Translations under genes and position numbers: made by a program
In this document: positions 1 to 7,317 of the stretch, piece by piece
How positions within the stretch are numbered: position 1 is the first letter of the stretch
Layout of the letters: the number at the start of each line of letters is the position of its first letter
The notes under the pieces: generated by a model
What the model saw: only the letters and a program-made list of their open reading frames with translations
Databases searched by the model: none
What the model was told of the DNA's origin: nothing
NCBI GenBank assembly: GCA_041164825.1
Contig: JBEAOO010000297.1
Location: 1-27,637 of the forward strand
DNA from: JBEAOO01 sp041164825
GTDB taxonomy: Bacteria; Pseudomonadota; Gammaproteobacteria; Burkholderiales; Burkholderiaceae_C
DNA: 27,637 nucleotides
Reading direction: 5' to 3'

Positions 1-49
1 GCTTGATCATCGCGGTGAGCGCGCCCCACACCTTGTCGGTCACCCCCAT
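1..49 (-). CDS. 5' fragment of an unidentified gene
   Basis: Only the first 16 codons lie inside the window, beginning MGVTDKVWGALTAMIK and reading off the left edge. Its ATG shares one base with the TGA of the upstream ribbon-helix-helix-like gene (TGATG), which points to translational coupling and joint expression. The fragment is too short to assign to a family. The alternative is chance overlap with no real gene, but the exact TGATG junction argues against that. Confidence 0.5.
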   Translation of the reverse strand, partial: MGVTDKVWGALTAMIK

Positions 50-417
50 CACGCGGCCTTTCGCTGCAAGGCGGCGGTGCTGCTGGCAGCGCGCTTGGCC
101 GGGGTTTTGGCCGGCGCTTTCACGGCCGCAGCCTTGGCGGGTTGGGCCGCTGCCGCCTCCATGGCGGCGATGCGTGCATTGCTGGCCAAGATGTAGTCGA
201 GTGCCTCGTCAATGGCCGAGCCGGCGTTGTCGGCCGCTTGCTTGGCCGCATCGGCCAGCGCATCGAGCGCATCCCCTTCGTCGTCGGCTTGGTAGGCAAA
301 CGCGCCGCGGCGCATCAGCTCCGAGACCGGCAGGTCCAGGCGCTTGGCCTTGTCGGCGATGGCTTTTTTGTCCTGCGGCGTGGCCTGGACCACGATGCGT
401 TCAACGGCAGCAGACAT
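49..417 (-). CDS. Ribbon-helix-helix-like small protein with Lys/Ala-rich tail
   Basis: This 122-residue protein is of unknown function. Residues 6-39 (ERIVVQATPQDKKAIADKAK onward, then LPVSELMRRGA) have the strand-helix-helix pattern of ribbon-helix-helix/DUF1778-like DNA-binding or antitoxin domains. Residues 40-90 look helical and acidic. The last 30 or so residues are Ala/Lys/Pro-rich with PAK-type repeats, like the basic tails of histone H1-like bacterial proteins. A consensus-like promoter lies 40-67 bp upstream and a GGAG sequence precedes the ATG. The TGA overlaps the next start, so it heads an operon that leaves the window. It may be a nucleoid-associated or regulatory protein; the antitoxin reading is possible but no toxin is visible. 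Confidence 0.7.
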   Translation of the reverse strand: MSAAVERIVVQATPQDKKAIADKAKRLDLPVSELMRRGAFAYQADDEGDALDALADAAKQAADNAGSAIDEALDYILASNARIAAMEAAAAQPAKAAAVKAPAKTPAKRAASSTAALQRKAA

Positions 418-456
418 GGGATGGAACTCCGGGGCGCCTGAGGGCGGGGTATGGAC

Positions 457-484
457 AGTGTATGTACATGGTCGGCGCTGTCAA
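457..484 (-). promoter_or_regulatory. Sigma-70-type promoter of the ribbon-helix-helix-like gene
   Basis: On the minus strand TTGACA (484-479) is followed by a 16-base spacer and TACACT (462-457), about 40 bp before the ATG at 417. The same -35, spacing and -10 recur on the plus strand at 15841-15868, including a shared 12-mer TACATACACTGT. That recurrence supports both as genuine vegetative promoters. Confidence 0.6.
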
Positions 485-519
485 GCGCTTGGCCGCGGCA
501 CCTGCCCCAGCCCCAGCCT

Positions 520-1152
520 TCACTTCGCCCGCGTTTCCCCATACAGCATCAGCAGCGCGTTGCTGACCTTGTAGCCGCTCACGCCCATGGCGCTGTCGCT
601 GCGCTGGACCTGCAACGTGCCGTGCACCCACACCGGGGTCATCACGGTCAGGCTGGGCAGGGGCTTGGTGGTTTGCACGTGGATGATCTGGTTGGCCGGC
701 GGTGGGGGGCTGTGCACGCAGCCGCCGAAGTAGGGCACCAGCAGAAACTCGCGCAGGCCGGCGCTGCCGTCGTCCAGCGGCACCACGAAACCGGGGATGC
801 GGATGGCCTGGCCGGCCAGGGTGTTGACGAGCGGCGCGTTGTCCCAGGCGGCGCGCATCTCGCGCAGCAGGGCGTCGGCGCGCGGGTCGCTGTCTTTGAG
901 CTTGCTGAGGTCGGTGGCGCGAAAGCGCTTGAGCGGGTCCCAGTCCTTGGGCACCAGGGCGTCCCAGCTGATCTCTTTGTAGGCGCCTGGGTTGATGACC
1001 GGTGCGGGCGAGGCGGCGAGTTTGTCGCCGAGCTTGTACTGGATGGGCGCAGAGAGCTTGGGTGTGGCGTCGAGTGCCCACGCGGCGCGTGGCAGGGCAG
1101 CGGCACACAGGGGCAGCAGCAAGTGGCGGCGGTTGAGAGCGGGGTGTGTCAT
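520..1152 (-). CDS. DUF3299 exported protein of the Zur-linked operon
   Basis: This 210-residue protein begins with a twin-arginine-containing hydrophobic leader (NRRHLLLPLCAAALP, likely cleaved near residue 26), so it is probably periplasmic. The diagnostic DUF3299 segment is present: VPYFGGCVHSPPPPANQIIH, with one Cys and one His that could bind metal. It lies 12 bp after the ABC permease stop and is the last gene of the leftward set zur, zrgA-like, ATPase, permease, DUF3299. From memory, Vibrio ZrgABCDE is a zinc-regulated transporter with the same combination of DUF2796, ABC and DUF3299 proteins. A role in zinc or other metal acquisition is therefore inferred; the biochemical activity of DUF3299 is unknown. 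Confidence 0.85.
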   Translation of the reverse strand: MTHPALNRRHLLLPLCAAALPRAAWALDATPKLSAPIQYKLGDKLAASPAPVINPGAYKEISWDALVPKDWDPLKRFRATDLSKLKDSDPRADALLREMRAAWDNAPLVNTLAGQAIRIPGFVVPLDDGSAGLREFLLVPYFGGCVHSPPPPANQIIHVQTTKPLPSLTVMTPVWVHGTLQVQRSDSAMGVSGYKVSNALLMLYGETRAK

Positions 1153-1164
1153 GCAGAGACCTGT

Positions 1165-2427
1165 TCAAACTTTGGCGATCAGACCATCGGCCAATGACAG
1201 GCGGTAGGCGCGCCAGCCCGGCACCAGGCTGGCGAGTGCGCCCACGGCCAGCAGCGCGGCGGCGAGTTGCCATTGAGACGCGCCGGGCGCGCCCAAGTTC
1301 AACACGATGCCGGTGTGCGCCTGCAGCACCGGCCCGCCCAGGGCGATGGCGAGCCACAGTGCCACAGCGCCCAGCAGCACGCCGCCGAGGGTGAGCAGCA
1401 GGCCTTCCAGCGCCAGCAGCGCGAACACATGGCGCGGCCCGGCGCCCACGGCGCGCAAGATGGCCAGCTCGCGCCGGCGCTCGTTCAGCCCGGCCAGCAC
1501 CACCGCCACCAGGCCTACCAGGCTGACGCTGGCCACCAGGGCCGACATCAGCAGCAGCGCCTGCTCGACGCCGCCCAGCACCTCCCAGAGCTGGTCCAGC
1601 GCCACCCCGGGCAGCACGGCCTGCAGCGGCTCGGCCTCGAAGTCGGATGCCCAGCGCTGCACCCGGAACACCGCGGCGCGGGTTTTCAGGCCCACCAGCA
1701 CGGCGGTCACCGTCTGCGGCTGGAGGCTGAACTTCTGCACTTGGTCGGCCGGGACCACCAGGCCGGGCAGCGGCGCGCCGCCCTGCCAGTCGAGGTGGAT
1801 GGCCTCGATGGCCTCCAGGCTGATGTGGACGGTGCGGTCCACCGGCGTGCCGGTGGCTTGCAAGATGCCGCTGATGGTGAAGGGCTTGTCGGCGTGCTCC
1901 GCACCGAGCAGGCCGCCGCTGCCGTGGCTGAGGGTGATGCGGTCACCGAGATGCAGGCCGCGTTGGCGCGCCACCTCGGCGCCCAGCACGGCCTCGAACA
2001 GGCCGGCATTCAAACGCCCTTGGGCCAGGCGCAGCGATTGGTGGTCGCCGTGCTGGAAGTGGGCAAAGTAGCTGCCGGTGGTGCCGAGCACCGGGAAACC
2101 GTGGAAGGAGTCGCCCAGCGCCAGCGGCGCCGTCCAGGCCACGGCGGGGTGGCGGGCCAGGGCCTCGGCGCTTTGCCAGCGCATGTTGTTCGTGGCGTTG
2201 CCGATGCGGAACACCGCGTACAGCATCAGCTGCACCGGGCTGCTGCGGGCGCCGACGATCAGGTCGGTGCCCGACACCGCTTGGCGAAAATTCTGCCGCA
2301 CGTCGCCGCGCACCCGCTCGATGCCGAGCAGCAAAAAGGTGGCCAGGGCGATCGACAGCAGGGTCAAGGAGAGCACGAAGCGCCGGTTCCAGGCGCTGCG
2401 CAGGGCGACGGTCCAGAGGGCGTTCAT
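1165..2427 (-). CDS. MacB/FtsX-type ABC transporter permease (zinc-linked)
   Basis: This 420-residue inner-membrane permease has the MacB/LolE layout: one N-terminal membrane helix (residues 17-36), a large periplasmic domain, then three C-terminal helices. The FtsX-family cytoplasmic signature LNERRRELAILRAVGAG follows the second helix. I chose the ATG at 2427 because it overlaps the ATPase stop as ATGA and gives MNALWTVALRSAWNRR; the open frame extends further upstream but that part overlaps the ATPase gene. FtsX-family permeases often drive periplasmic or lipoprotein processes rather than solute import. Its place between DUF2796 and DUF3299 genes suggests a partner of a ZrgA-type zinc uptake system. 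Confidence 0.87.
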   Translation of the reverse strand: MNALWTVALRSAWNRRFVLSLTLLSIALATFLLLGIERVRGDVRQNFRQAVSGTDLIVGARSSPVQLMLYAVFRIGNATNNMRWQSAEALARHPAVAWTAPLALGDSFHGFPVLGTTGSYFAHFQHGDHQSLRLAQGRLNAGLFEAVLGAEVARQRGLHLGDRITLSHGSGGLLGAEHADKPFTISGILQATGTPVDRTVHISLEAIEAIHLDWQGGAPLPGLVVPADQVQKFSLQPQTVTAVLVGLKTRAAVFRVQRWASDFEAEPLQAVLPGVALDQLWEVLGGVEQALLLMSALVASVSLVGLVAVVLAGLNERRRELAILRAVGAGPRHVFALLALEGLLLTLGGVLLGAVALWLAIALGGPVLQAHTGIVLNLGAPGASQWQLAAALLAVGALASLVPGWRAYRLSLADGLIAKV

Positions 2428-3158
2428 GCGCTGGCCTCCTGGGCGCTCGCGGCGGCGCGGTTCACCTCGGGCAAGGCGAGGTGGCGCGGGAAGCGCGTGG
2501 CCAATCGTTGATCGTGGCTGACAAAGAGCAAGGCGCTGCCGGCGCTGCTGCACGCGCCTTGCAGCAGGTCCATGAACTGGCTGCGGCGTGCTTCGTCGAG
2601 CGCGGAGGTGGGCTCATCGGCCAACACCAGCGCGGGCTGGCCCATCAGCGCCCGGGCGGCGGCCACGCGCTGCTGTTGGCCCACCGACAGCGTGCTGGCC
2701 GGGCGCACCCACAAGTCGCTCGGCAGACCCATGGCCGCGAGCCAATGGGCGACGGCCTGTGCGGCGCCGCCGTGGCTGGCGGTGGCGCGCTGCGCCCGGG
2801 CGCGCGAGAAGCGGCAGGGCAGCATCACGTTGTCGCGCACCGAGAGGTAGGGCAGCAGGTTGAACTGCTGAAACACGATGCCGAGTTGATCGGCGCGCCA
2901 GGCATCGCGGCGTGAGCTCGGTACACGCGCCCAATCGAGGCCGTTCACGGCCACACGGCCTTGTTGGGCGATGAGCACACCGGCCAGCAGCGACAACAAG
3001 GTGCTTTTGCCGCAGCCGCTGGGGCCATGCACAAACACCTGCTCGCCCGCCTGGAAGTGCAGGGCGGGGATGTCGAGCGTGTCTTGCGCAGCGCCCGGCC
3101 ACCGAAAACGCAGGCCATCGATGGCCAGCAAGGGCGGGCCGGCGGGCTCGGCGGACAT
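2424..3158 (-). CDS. ABC transporter ATP-binding protein (MacB/LolD type)
   Basis: This 244-residue ATPase shows Walker A GPSGCGKST (residues 45-53), the Q-loop region GIVFQQFNLLPYLSV, the signature LSVGQQQRVAAARAL and Walker B LVLADEPTSALD. FNLLPYLSVRDNV and the short length are typical of the LolD/MacB ATPases that serve FtsX-like permeases, matching the gene that overlaps its 3' end by ATGA. The ATG at 3158 overlaps the upstream TGA (TGATG). An in-frame GTG directly before it at 3161 would give a GTGA overlap and one extra residue. It energises the adjacent permease. Confidence 0.9.
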   Translation of the reverse strand: MSAEPAGPPLLAIDGLRFRWPGAAQDTLDIPALHFQAGEQVFVHGPSGCGKSTLLSLLAGVLIAQQGRVAVNGLDWARVPSSRRDAWRADQLGIVFQQFNLLPYLSVRDNVMLPCRFSRARAQRATASHGGAAQAVAHWLAAMGLPSDLWVRPASTLSVGQQQRVAAARALMGQPALVLADEPTSALDEARRSQFMDLLQGACSSAGSALLFVSHDQRLATRFPRHLALPEVNRAAASAQEASA

Positions 3159-3721
3159 CACCAGCGCAGTTGCCGTTGGGTGCCGCTGAGCACCTGCTGC
3201 GATTGCCCACGCGGGGTGGCCAGCTGCACGGTGATGCGGCGGATGCCGGGGAAGGCGTCGGCCAGTTTCACCGTCAGCGTGCGCAGCGCCTGCGGATGCT
3301 GGCAGGCGTAGCTCAAGCTCGCGTCGAGGTCGGCGTGGCCTTCGTGGCCCGCCTCTGGGGGCGCTTGGGTGCGCTCGCCCAGCAAGGCGGCGGGCAAAGC
3401 GGCGGAGGCCAGGCTCACGGTGCGCACGCTGCAGCCGGCTTCCGTGTTGGCAACAAACAGGGCGCCGCTGCGCAGGCGTTGGGCCAGGGTGCGCACGGCT
3501 TGGCGCTGGGCGTCGCTGCGCGGGGCGTGCTCAAAGCCGATCAGGTTGTCGAGCGGCGATTCGAGGTCGAGCGTGAAGCCCGCGCCTTCCACGGCCAGCG
3601 CCAGGGTCAATGCGCCGTGTTCGTGGGCGGGCTCGGCCTGCGTGAGCACTGGCGCCAACAGGGCTGTGGCGCAGGCGAGCAGGCGGGCCAGCAGGCGGGC
3701 AATGCGAAGACGTGCTGCCAT
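3158..3721 (-). CDS. zrgA: ZrgA-like (DUF2796) periplasmic zinc-binding protein
   Basis: This 187-residue exported protein has an N-terminal signal sequence (RIARLLARLLACATALLAP, cleavage likely near LTQA-E) and a mature start EPAHEHGALTLALAVEGAGF. The histidine-containing start, the later segment LDLESPLDNLIGFEHAP and a second His motif GHEGHADLDASLSYAC are hallmarks of DUF2796/ZrgA. In Vibrio this family is a zinc-regulated component of a second zinc uptake system. I chose the ATG at 3721 because the upstream part of the frame is not signal-like and runs into zur. It begins 25 bp after zur and overlaps the ATPase gene, so it is probably Zur-controlled. It likely captures zinc in the periplasm. 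Confidence 0.85.
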   Translation of the reverse strand: MAARLRIARLLARLLACATALLAPVLTQAEPAHEHGALTLALAVEGAGFTLDLESPLDNLIGFEHAPRSDAQRQAVRTLAQRLRSGALFVANTEAGCSVRTVSLASAALPAALLGERTQAPPEAGHEGHADLDASLSYACQHPQALRTLTVKLADAFPGIRRITVQLATPRGQSQQVLSGTQRQLRW

Positions 3722-3746
3722 GACAGGTGATCGGCGGTGGCCGAGT

Positions 3747-4187
3747 TCAGTTGTGGTGGGAGTGGTCGTGATCGTGGCCTGTCCCACGCGGGCTCTTGTC
3801 GGCCCGTGTGGTTGGCAAGCCGCTGCAATCGGCACACAGGCCAATCAGTGTGATGTCATGCCGCGCGACGCTGAAGCCTGGGGGCGCGAGGTGGTCGATG
3901 TTGCCGGGGCAGGCGTGGATGTCGAACACCCGGTCGCAGCCTGTGCAGTGAAAGTGGTGATGGTGGCCGTGGGTGGCACCCTCGTAGCGCGGCGGTTGTC
4001 CCGGCAAGACCACGGCTTGCAATTGCCCCTCGTCTTGCAACTGCTTGAGGTTGCGGTAGACGGTGGCGATGCCGAGTGTGGGGATGGCCTGTTGCGCAGC
4101 AATCAGGATTTCGGCCGGCGACAGGGGGCGGCCTGCCTGGTCGACGGCGCTGCGGATGGCATCACGTTGGCGGGAGCTTCGTTCCAT
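3747..4187 (-). CDS. zur: Zinc uptake regulator Zur (Fur family)
   Basis: This 146-residue Fur-family repressor would bind DNA when zinc-loaded. The winged-helix N-terminus reads MERSSRQRDAIRSAV with the family signature IATVYRNLKQLQDEG. The C-terminal half has the metal-binding run THGHHHHFHC and two CxxC structural-zinc motifs, CTGC and CADC. Unusually it ends in a His/Asp-rich tail (GTGHDHDHSHHN). It lies between two zinc transport gene sets and faces a palindromic operator 46 bp upstream of its start, so it very likely represses itself together with both arms. Fur, Mur or Nur are less likely given the znu partners. Confidence 0.93.
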   Translation of the reverse strand: MERSSRQRDAIRSAVDQAGRPLSPAEILIAAQQAIPTLGIATVYRNLKQLQDEGQLQAVVLPGQPPRYEGATHGHHHHFHCTGCDRVFDIHACPGNIDHLAPPGFSVARHDITLIGLCADCSGLPTTRADKSPRGTGHDHDHSHHN

Positions 4188-4232
4188 GGTCGGCGGTGGG
4201 GCTGTGTGTGCAGAGTCGCAGTTTATTGCTTA

Positions 4233-4254
4233 TGATAATGATATTGCATTATCA
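4233..4254. promoter_or_regulatory. Palindromic Zur operator between zur and the znu operon
   Basis: TGATAATG and its exact reverse complement CATTATCA flank a six-base spacer (ATATTG) in an unusually AT-rich patch. A second nested inverted pair, TTATTG at 4223-4228 and CAATAA at 4253-4258, surrounds it. The site lies 18 bp before the His-rich protein start and 46 bp from the zur start. Candidate -35 TTGCTT (4226-4231) and -10 TTATCA (4249-4254) boxes of the rightward promoter overlap it. The sequence also resembles a Fur box with one extra base, so Fur binding is an alternative. Context favours Zur. Confidence 0.75.
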
Positions 4255-4271
4255 ATAAAAACACATCGCCC

Positions 4272-4625
4272 ATGTCTGAGGCTTTCCACTCCACCTTGCC
4301 GACCCCAGAGCCGCCCACGTTGGGCGGCCATACCTCGGGCGGCGCCAGCGGCGCGGCCGCTGGCGCGCTGTCTTTGCTGGGCCATGCCCATGACCACGCC
4401 GTACCGGGCCATGCCCACGAGCACGGGAATTCCCACACTCACGGGCACGCACACGCAGCGGTCAAGGGCTCGGCCAGCGCCTTGCACCACACCATCGTCT
4501 TCCCTGCCCAACCGGCGATTGGCGTGTTGATGTGGAGCGTGGCGACGCGTTTGGTGTGGGTGGCGGGCTTGTTGCTGCTGTTGGCTGGCGCCACCGCCTG
4601 GGCGCTGAGCGGAGCCGGCGCATGA
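4272..4625 (+). CDS. Histidine-rich membrane protein at the head of the znu operon
   Basis: This 117-residue protein has no family I recognise. Residues 37-62 are a dense histidine block (GHAHDH, GHAHEH, SHTHGHAHA), and about 12 His fall within 45 residues. A single hydrophobic segment near the C-terminus (LVWVAGLLLLLAGATAWAL, about residues 92-110) would anchor it in the membrane. The N-terminal 35 residues are Gly/Ala/Pro-rich and disordered-looking. It is the first gene after the Zur operator and its TGA overlaps the znuC ATG (ATGA), so it is co-expressed with the importer. A zinc reservoir, metallochaperone or sensor for the ZnuBC complex is inferred; topology is uncertain. Confidence 0.8.
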   Translation: MSEAFHSTLPTPEPPTLGGHTSGGASGAAAGALSLLGHAHDHAVPGHAHEHGNSHTHGHAHAAVKGSASALHHTIVFPAQPAIGVLMWSVATRLVWVAGLLLLLAGATAWALSGAGA

Positions 4626-5386
4626 GCCCGCACCGCATTGTTCGCCCGCCCGCCATCCGCGTGCAGGACCTGACGCTGAGCCACCGCGGCCACCCGGCGG
4701 TGCATCACCTCAGTGGCAACTTCGCGGCCGCCTCACTCACCGCCGTGATCGGCCCCAATGGCGCGGGCAAAAGCACCTTGATGCAAGGCCTGATGGGCCA
4801 CATCGTGCCCACCACTGGCAGCGTGGAGATGGCGCCCGAGTTGCGCGCGCGCTGCGCTTACTTGCCGCAGCAGAGCGAGGTCGACCGCAGCTTCCCGATC
4901 AGCCTGCTGGACGTGGTGCTGATGGGCCACTGGCGCGCGCTGGGCTGGTGGCGTGGGGTGACGGCGGCGCAGCGCTCGCAAGCCACCGAGGCTTTGGCGG
5001 CGGTGGGTCTGAGCGGGCTGGAGGCGCGCCAAGTGGGCGAGTTGTCGGTGGGGCAGTTTCAACGCCTGCTGTTTGCGCGCGTGCTGTTGCAAGACGCACA
5101 GCTGATCTTGCTCGACGAGCCCTTCAACGCGATTGATGCGCGCACCACCGACGATCTGCTGGCGCTGGTGCAGCGCTGGCACGCGGAGGGCCGCACGGTG
5201 ATTGCCGTGCTGCACGACTTGGCGCAGGTGCGCGCGGTGTTTCCGCAAACGCTGCTGCTCGCCCGCGAGGGCGTGGCTTGGGGGCCAACCGCCGAGGTGC
5301 TGCAGGCCGAAGCGCTGCAGCGCGCGCGCCAACTGGCCTCGGTGTGGGACGAACACGCGCCCATGTGCGAACGGAGCGTGGCATGA
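4622..5386 (+). CDS. znuC: Zinc ABC transporter ATP-binding protein ZnuC
   Basis: This 254-residue ATPase has Walker A GPNGAGKST (residues 44-52), the Q-loop region CAYLPQQSEVDRSFP, the signature LSVGQFQRLLFARVL and Walker B LILLDEPFNAID. CAYLPQ and SLLDVVLMGHW are typical of the metal (ZnuC/MntB/AztA) ABC family. I chose the ATG at 4622 because it makes an ATGA overlap with the preceding gene and places the first beta strand correctly; the frame is open further upstream but only inside that gene. It powers zinc import through ZnuB, which overlaps its 3' end by four bases. Confidence 0.93.
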   Translation: MSPHRIVRPPAIRVQDLTLSHRGHPAVHHLSGNFAAASLTAVIGPNGAGKSTLMQGLMGHIVPTTGSVEMAPELRARCAYLPQQSEVDRSFPISLLDVVLMGHWRALGWWRGVTAAQRSQATEALAAVGLSGLEARQVGELSVGQFQRLLFARVLLQDAQLILLDEPFNAIDARTTDDLLALVQRWHAEGRTVIAVLHDLAQVRAVFPQTLLLAREGVAWGPTAEVLQAEALQRARQLASVWDEHAPMCERSVA

Positions 5387-6270
5387 GTGCGCTGCAACTG
5401 GTCAACGAGGTGTTGCTTCAGCCTTTTGCCGAGTTTGGCTTCATGCGCCGCGCGCTGGTGGCGTGTCTGGCGCTGGGTCTGGCTTGTGGCCCGCTGGGCA
5501 CGATGCTGGTGTTGCGCCGCATGAGCCTGGTGGGCGATGCGATGGCGCATGCGCTGCTGCCCGGCGCGGCGCTGGGCTACTGGCTGGGCGGGGCCACGCT
5601 GGGGGCGATGAGCTTGGGCGGCTTTGGCGCCGCACTCGGCGTGGCCGCGCTGGCCGGCGGCGTGGCGCGCTGGACGCGCCAGCGCGAGGACGCGAGCTTT
5701 GCCGCGTTCTATTTGATGGCGCTGGCCGCAGGCGTGATGCTGATGTCGGTGAAGGGCAGCCAGGTGGACCTGCTGCACCTGTTGTTCGGCAGCGTGCTGG
5801 CGGTGGACGACGCCTCGCTGGGGCTGGTGGTGGGCGTGACGAGCGTGAGCCTGCTGCTGCTGGCGCTGCTGTGGCGGCCGCTGGTGGTGGAGAGTTTTGA
5901 CCCCGGCTTTTTCCGCGCGGTGAGTGGCCACGGTGCCGTGGTGCACCAGCTGTTTTTGGCGCTGGTGGTGGCCAATCTGGTGGCGGGTTTTCAGGCCCTG
6001 GGCACGCTGATGGCGGTGGGCTTGTTGATGCTGCCGGCGATTGCGGCGCGCTTTTGGGTGAGTGGTGTCGCGGCGCAGTCGGTGGTGTCGGCGTTGATCG
6101 CCGCATTCAGCGGGCTGGCCGGTTTGCTGCTGTCGTACCACGCCAATGTGCCGTCGGGCCCGGCCATCGTGCTGTGCGCGGGGGCGGTGTATGTGGCTTC
6201 GCTGTTGCTGGGTGCGCGCGACAGCGTGCGCGCCCGGAGATTCAATCTGACCCACCACAGGATTGCATGA
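5383..6270 (+). CDS. znuB: Zinc ABC transporter permease ZnuB
   Basis: This 295-residue protein of the ABC-3 metal permease family has about eight hydrophobic segments. The conserved N-terminal cytoplasmic region is visible: GPLGTMLVLRRMSLVGDAMA followed by HALLPGAALGYWLGG. A late block, FQALGTLMAVGLLMLPA, is the other family landmark. The start follows the ATGA overlap with znuC, and its own TGA overlaps the znuA start. It forms the membrane channel for zinc (possibly also manganese) delivered by the binding protein. Manganese or iron specificity cannot be excluded from sequence, but Zur and ZrgA neighbours favour zinc. Confidence 0.92.
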   Translation: MSALQLVNEVLLQPFAEFGFMRRALVACLALGLACGPLGTMLVLRRMSLVGDAMAHALLPGAALGYWLGGATLGAMSLGGFGAALGVAALAGGVARWTRQREDASFAAFYLMALAAGVMLMSVKGSQVDLLHLLFGSVLAVDDASLGLVVGVTSVSLLLLALLWRPLVVESFDPGFFRAVSGHGAVVHQLFLALVVANLVAGFQALGTLMAVGLLMLPAIAARFWVSGVAAQSVVSALIAAFSGLAGLLLSYHANVPSGPAIVLCAGAVYVASLLLGARDSVRARRFNLTHHRIA

Positions 6271-7178
6271 TGACCTCATTGACGCTGAATCGACGCCACC
6301 TCATGCTCGCCACGGCCTTGGCCTGCGGCGCCACCAGCACTCAGTCCGCTGACGCGCCACTGCGTGTGGTGGCCACGTTCTCCATCCTCGCCGACATGGT
6401 GCGAGAGGTCGGTGGTGACGCGGTGGCGGTGCATGCCCTGGTGGGGCCTGATGCCGATGCGCACGTCTATGAGCCCACGCCGGCCGATGTCAAGCGTCTG
6501 GCCGGGGCCGATCTGGTGCTGATGAACGGCCTGGGTTTTGAGGGCTGGATACAGCGCTTGGTGACGTCGTCTGCCACACGCGCCCCAGTGGTCACGGCCA
6601 CGCAGGGCATCACGCCACGCCAAGGCGGTGAGCACGGCCATGACCCGCATGCATGGCAAAGCCTGGCCAACGCTGTCACCTGCGTGAACCGCATTCGAGA
6701 CGCGCTGATCGCAGCGCGGCCGGCCCAGCGCCCCATGTTTGAGCGGCGAGCCAGTGCCTACCAAGCGACGCTGGCCGCTGTGGATGCCGACGCCCGCGCC
6801 CGGTTTGCCGCGCTCACGCCTGCGCAGCGTCGCGTCGTGACATCGCACGACGCATTTGGATATTTCGCGGCACGCTATGGCCTGACCATGCTGGCCCCGC
6901 AGGGCTGGAACACCGAGAGCGAACCCTCGGCGGCCGATGTGGCGCGCATCGTGCGCCAGTTGCGTCAGCAAAAAGCCAGCGCGCTGTTTGTGGAGAACAT
7001 CAGCAATGCACGACTGATCGAGCGCATCGCCAAGGAGTCGGGTGCGGTGGTCGGTGGCACGCTGTATTCCGATGCGCTGTCGGCCCCCGGCACTGCCGCC
7101 GACACCTACGCCAAGATGATGGCGCACAACGTGAACACGCTGCTGGCGGCGTTGCAGCCACAGAACGCGGCGCGTTGA
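6267..7178 (+). CDS. znuA: Zinc ABC transporter substrate-binding protein ZnuA
   Basis: This 303-residue cluster 9 (metal) binding protein has a leader containing Arg-Arg (LNRRHLMLATALACGA) and mature start near ADAPLRVVATFSILADMV. Predicted zinc ligands are His66 (DAHVYEPTPADV), His128 (HDPHAW), His194 (TSHDAFGYFAARYG) and the Asp of LYSDALS. The usual His-rich loop is reduced to GEHGHDPH, as in AztC-type proteins, so AztABC is an alternative family name for this operon. Tandem ATGs lie at 6267 and 6270; the first gives the ATGA overlap with znuB. It ends the operon about 200 bp before a converging gene. Confidence 0.92.
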   Translation: MMTSLTLNRRHLMLATALACGATSTQSADAPLRVVATFSILADMVREVGGDAVAVHALVGPDADAHVYEPTPADVKRLAGADLVLMNGLGFEGWIQRLVTSSATRAPVVTATQGITPRQGGEHGHDPHAWQSLANAVTCVNRIRDALIAARPAQRPMFERRASAYQATLAAVDADARARFAALTPAQRRVVTSHDAFGYFAARYGLTMLAPQGWNTESEPSAADVARIVRQLRQQKASALFVENISNARLIERIAKESGAVVGGTLYSDALSAPGTAADTYAKMMAHNVNTLLAALQPQNAAR

Positions 7179-7317
7179 GCGGTGCGCGCCGCTGAGCCGC
7201 GCGTGGGATCGGTGGACGGGCAGGCGCCGCCCTGAAGCGTGAGCGGCTGAGTGCCTGTGGAGCGCCCGGGCGCGCTCAGTGCGCACGCCGGGCCCAGTCA
7301 GCGCTGCCGAGAAATGG

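Noticed and set aside
5059..6279. A 406-codon minus-strand frame opposite znuB
   Set aside because: Antisense shadow; the Gln/His/Arg-rich translation has no recognisable fold, and znuB is certain.
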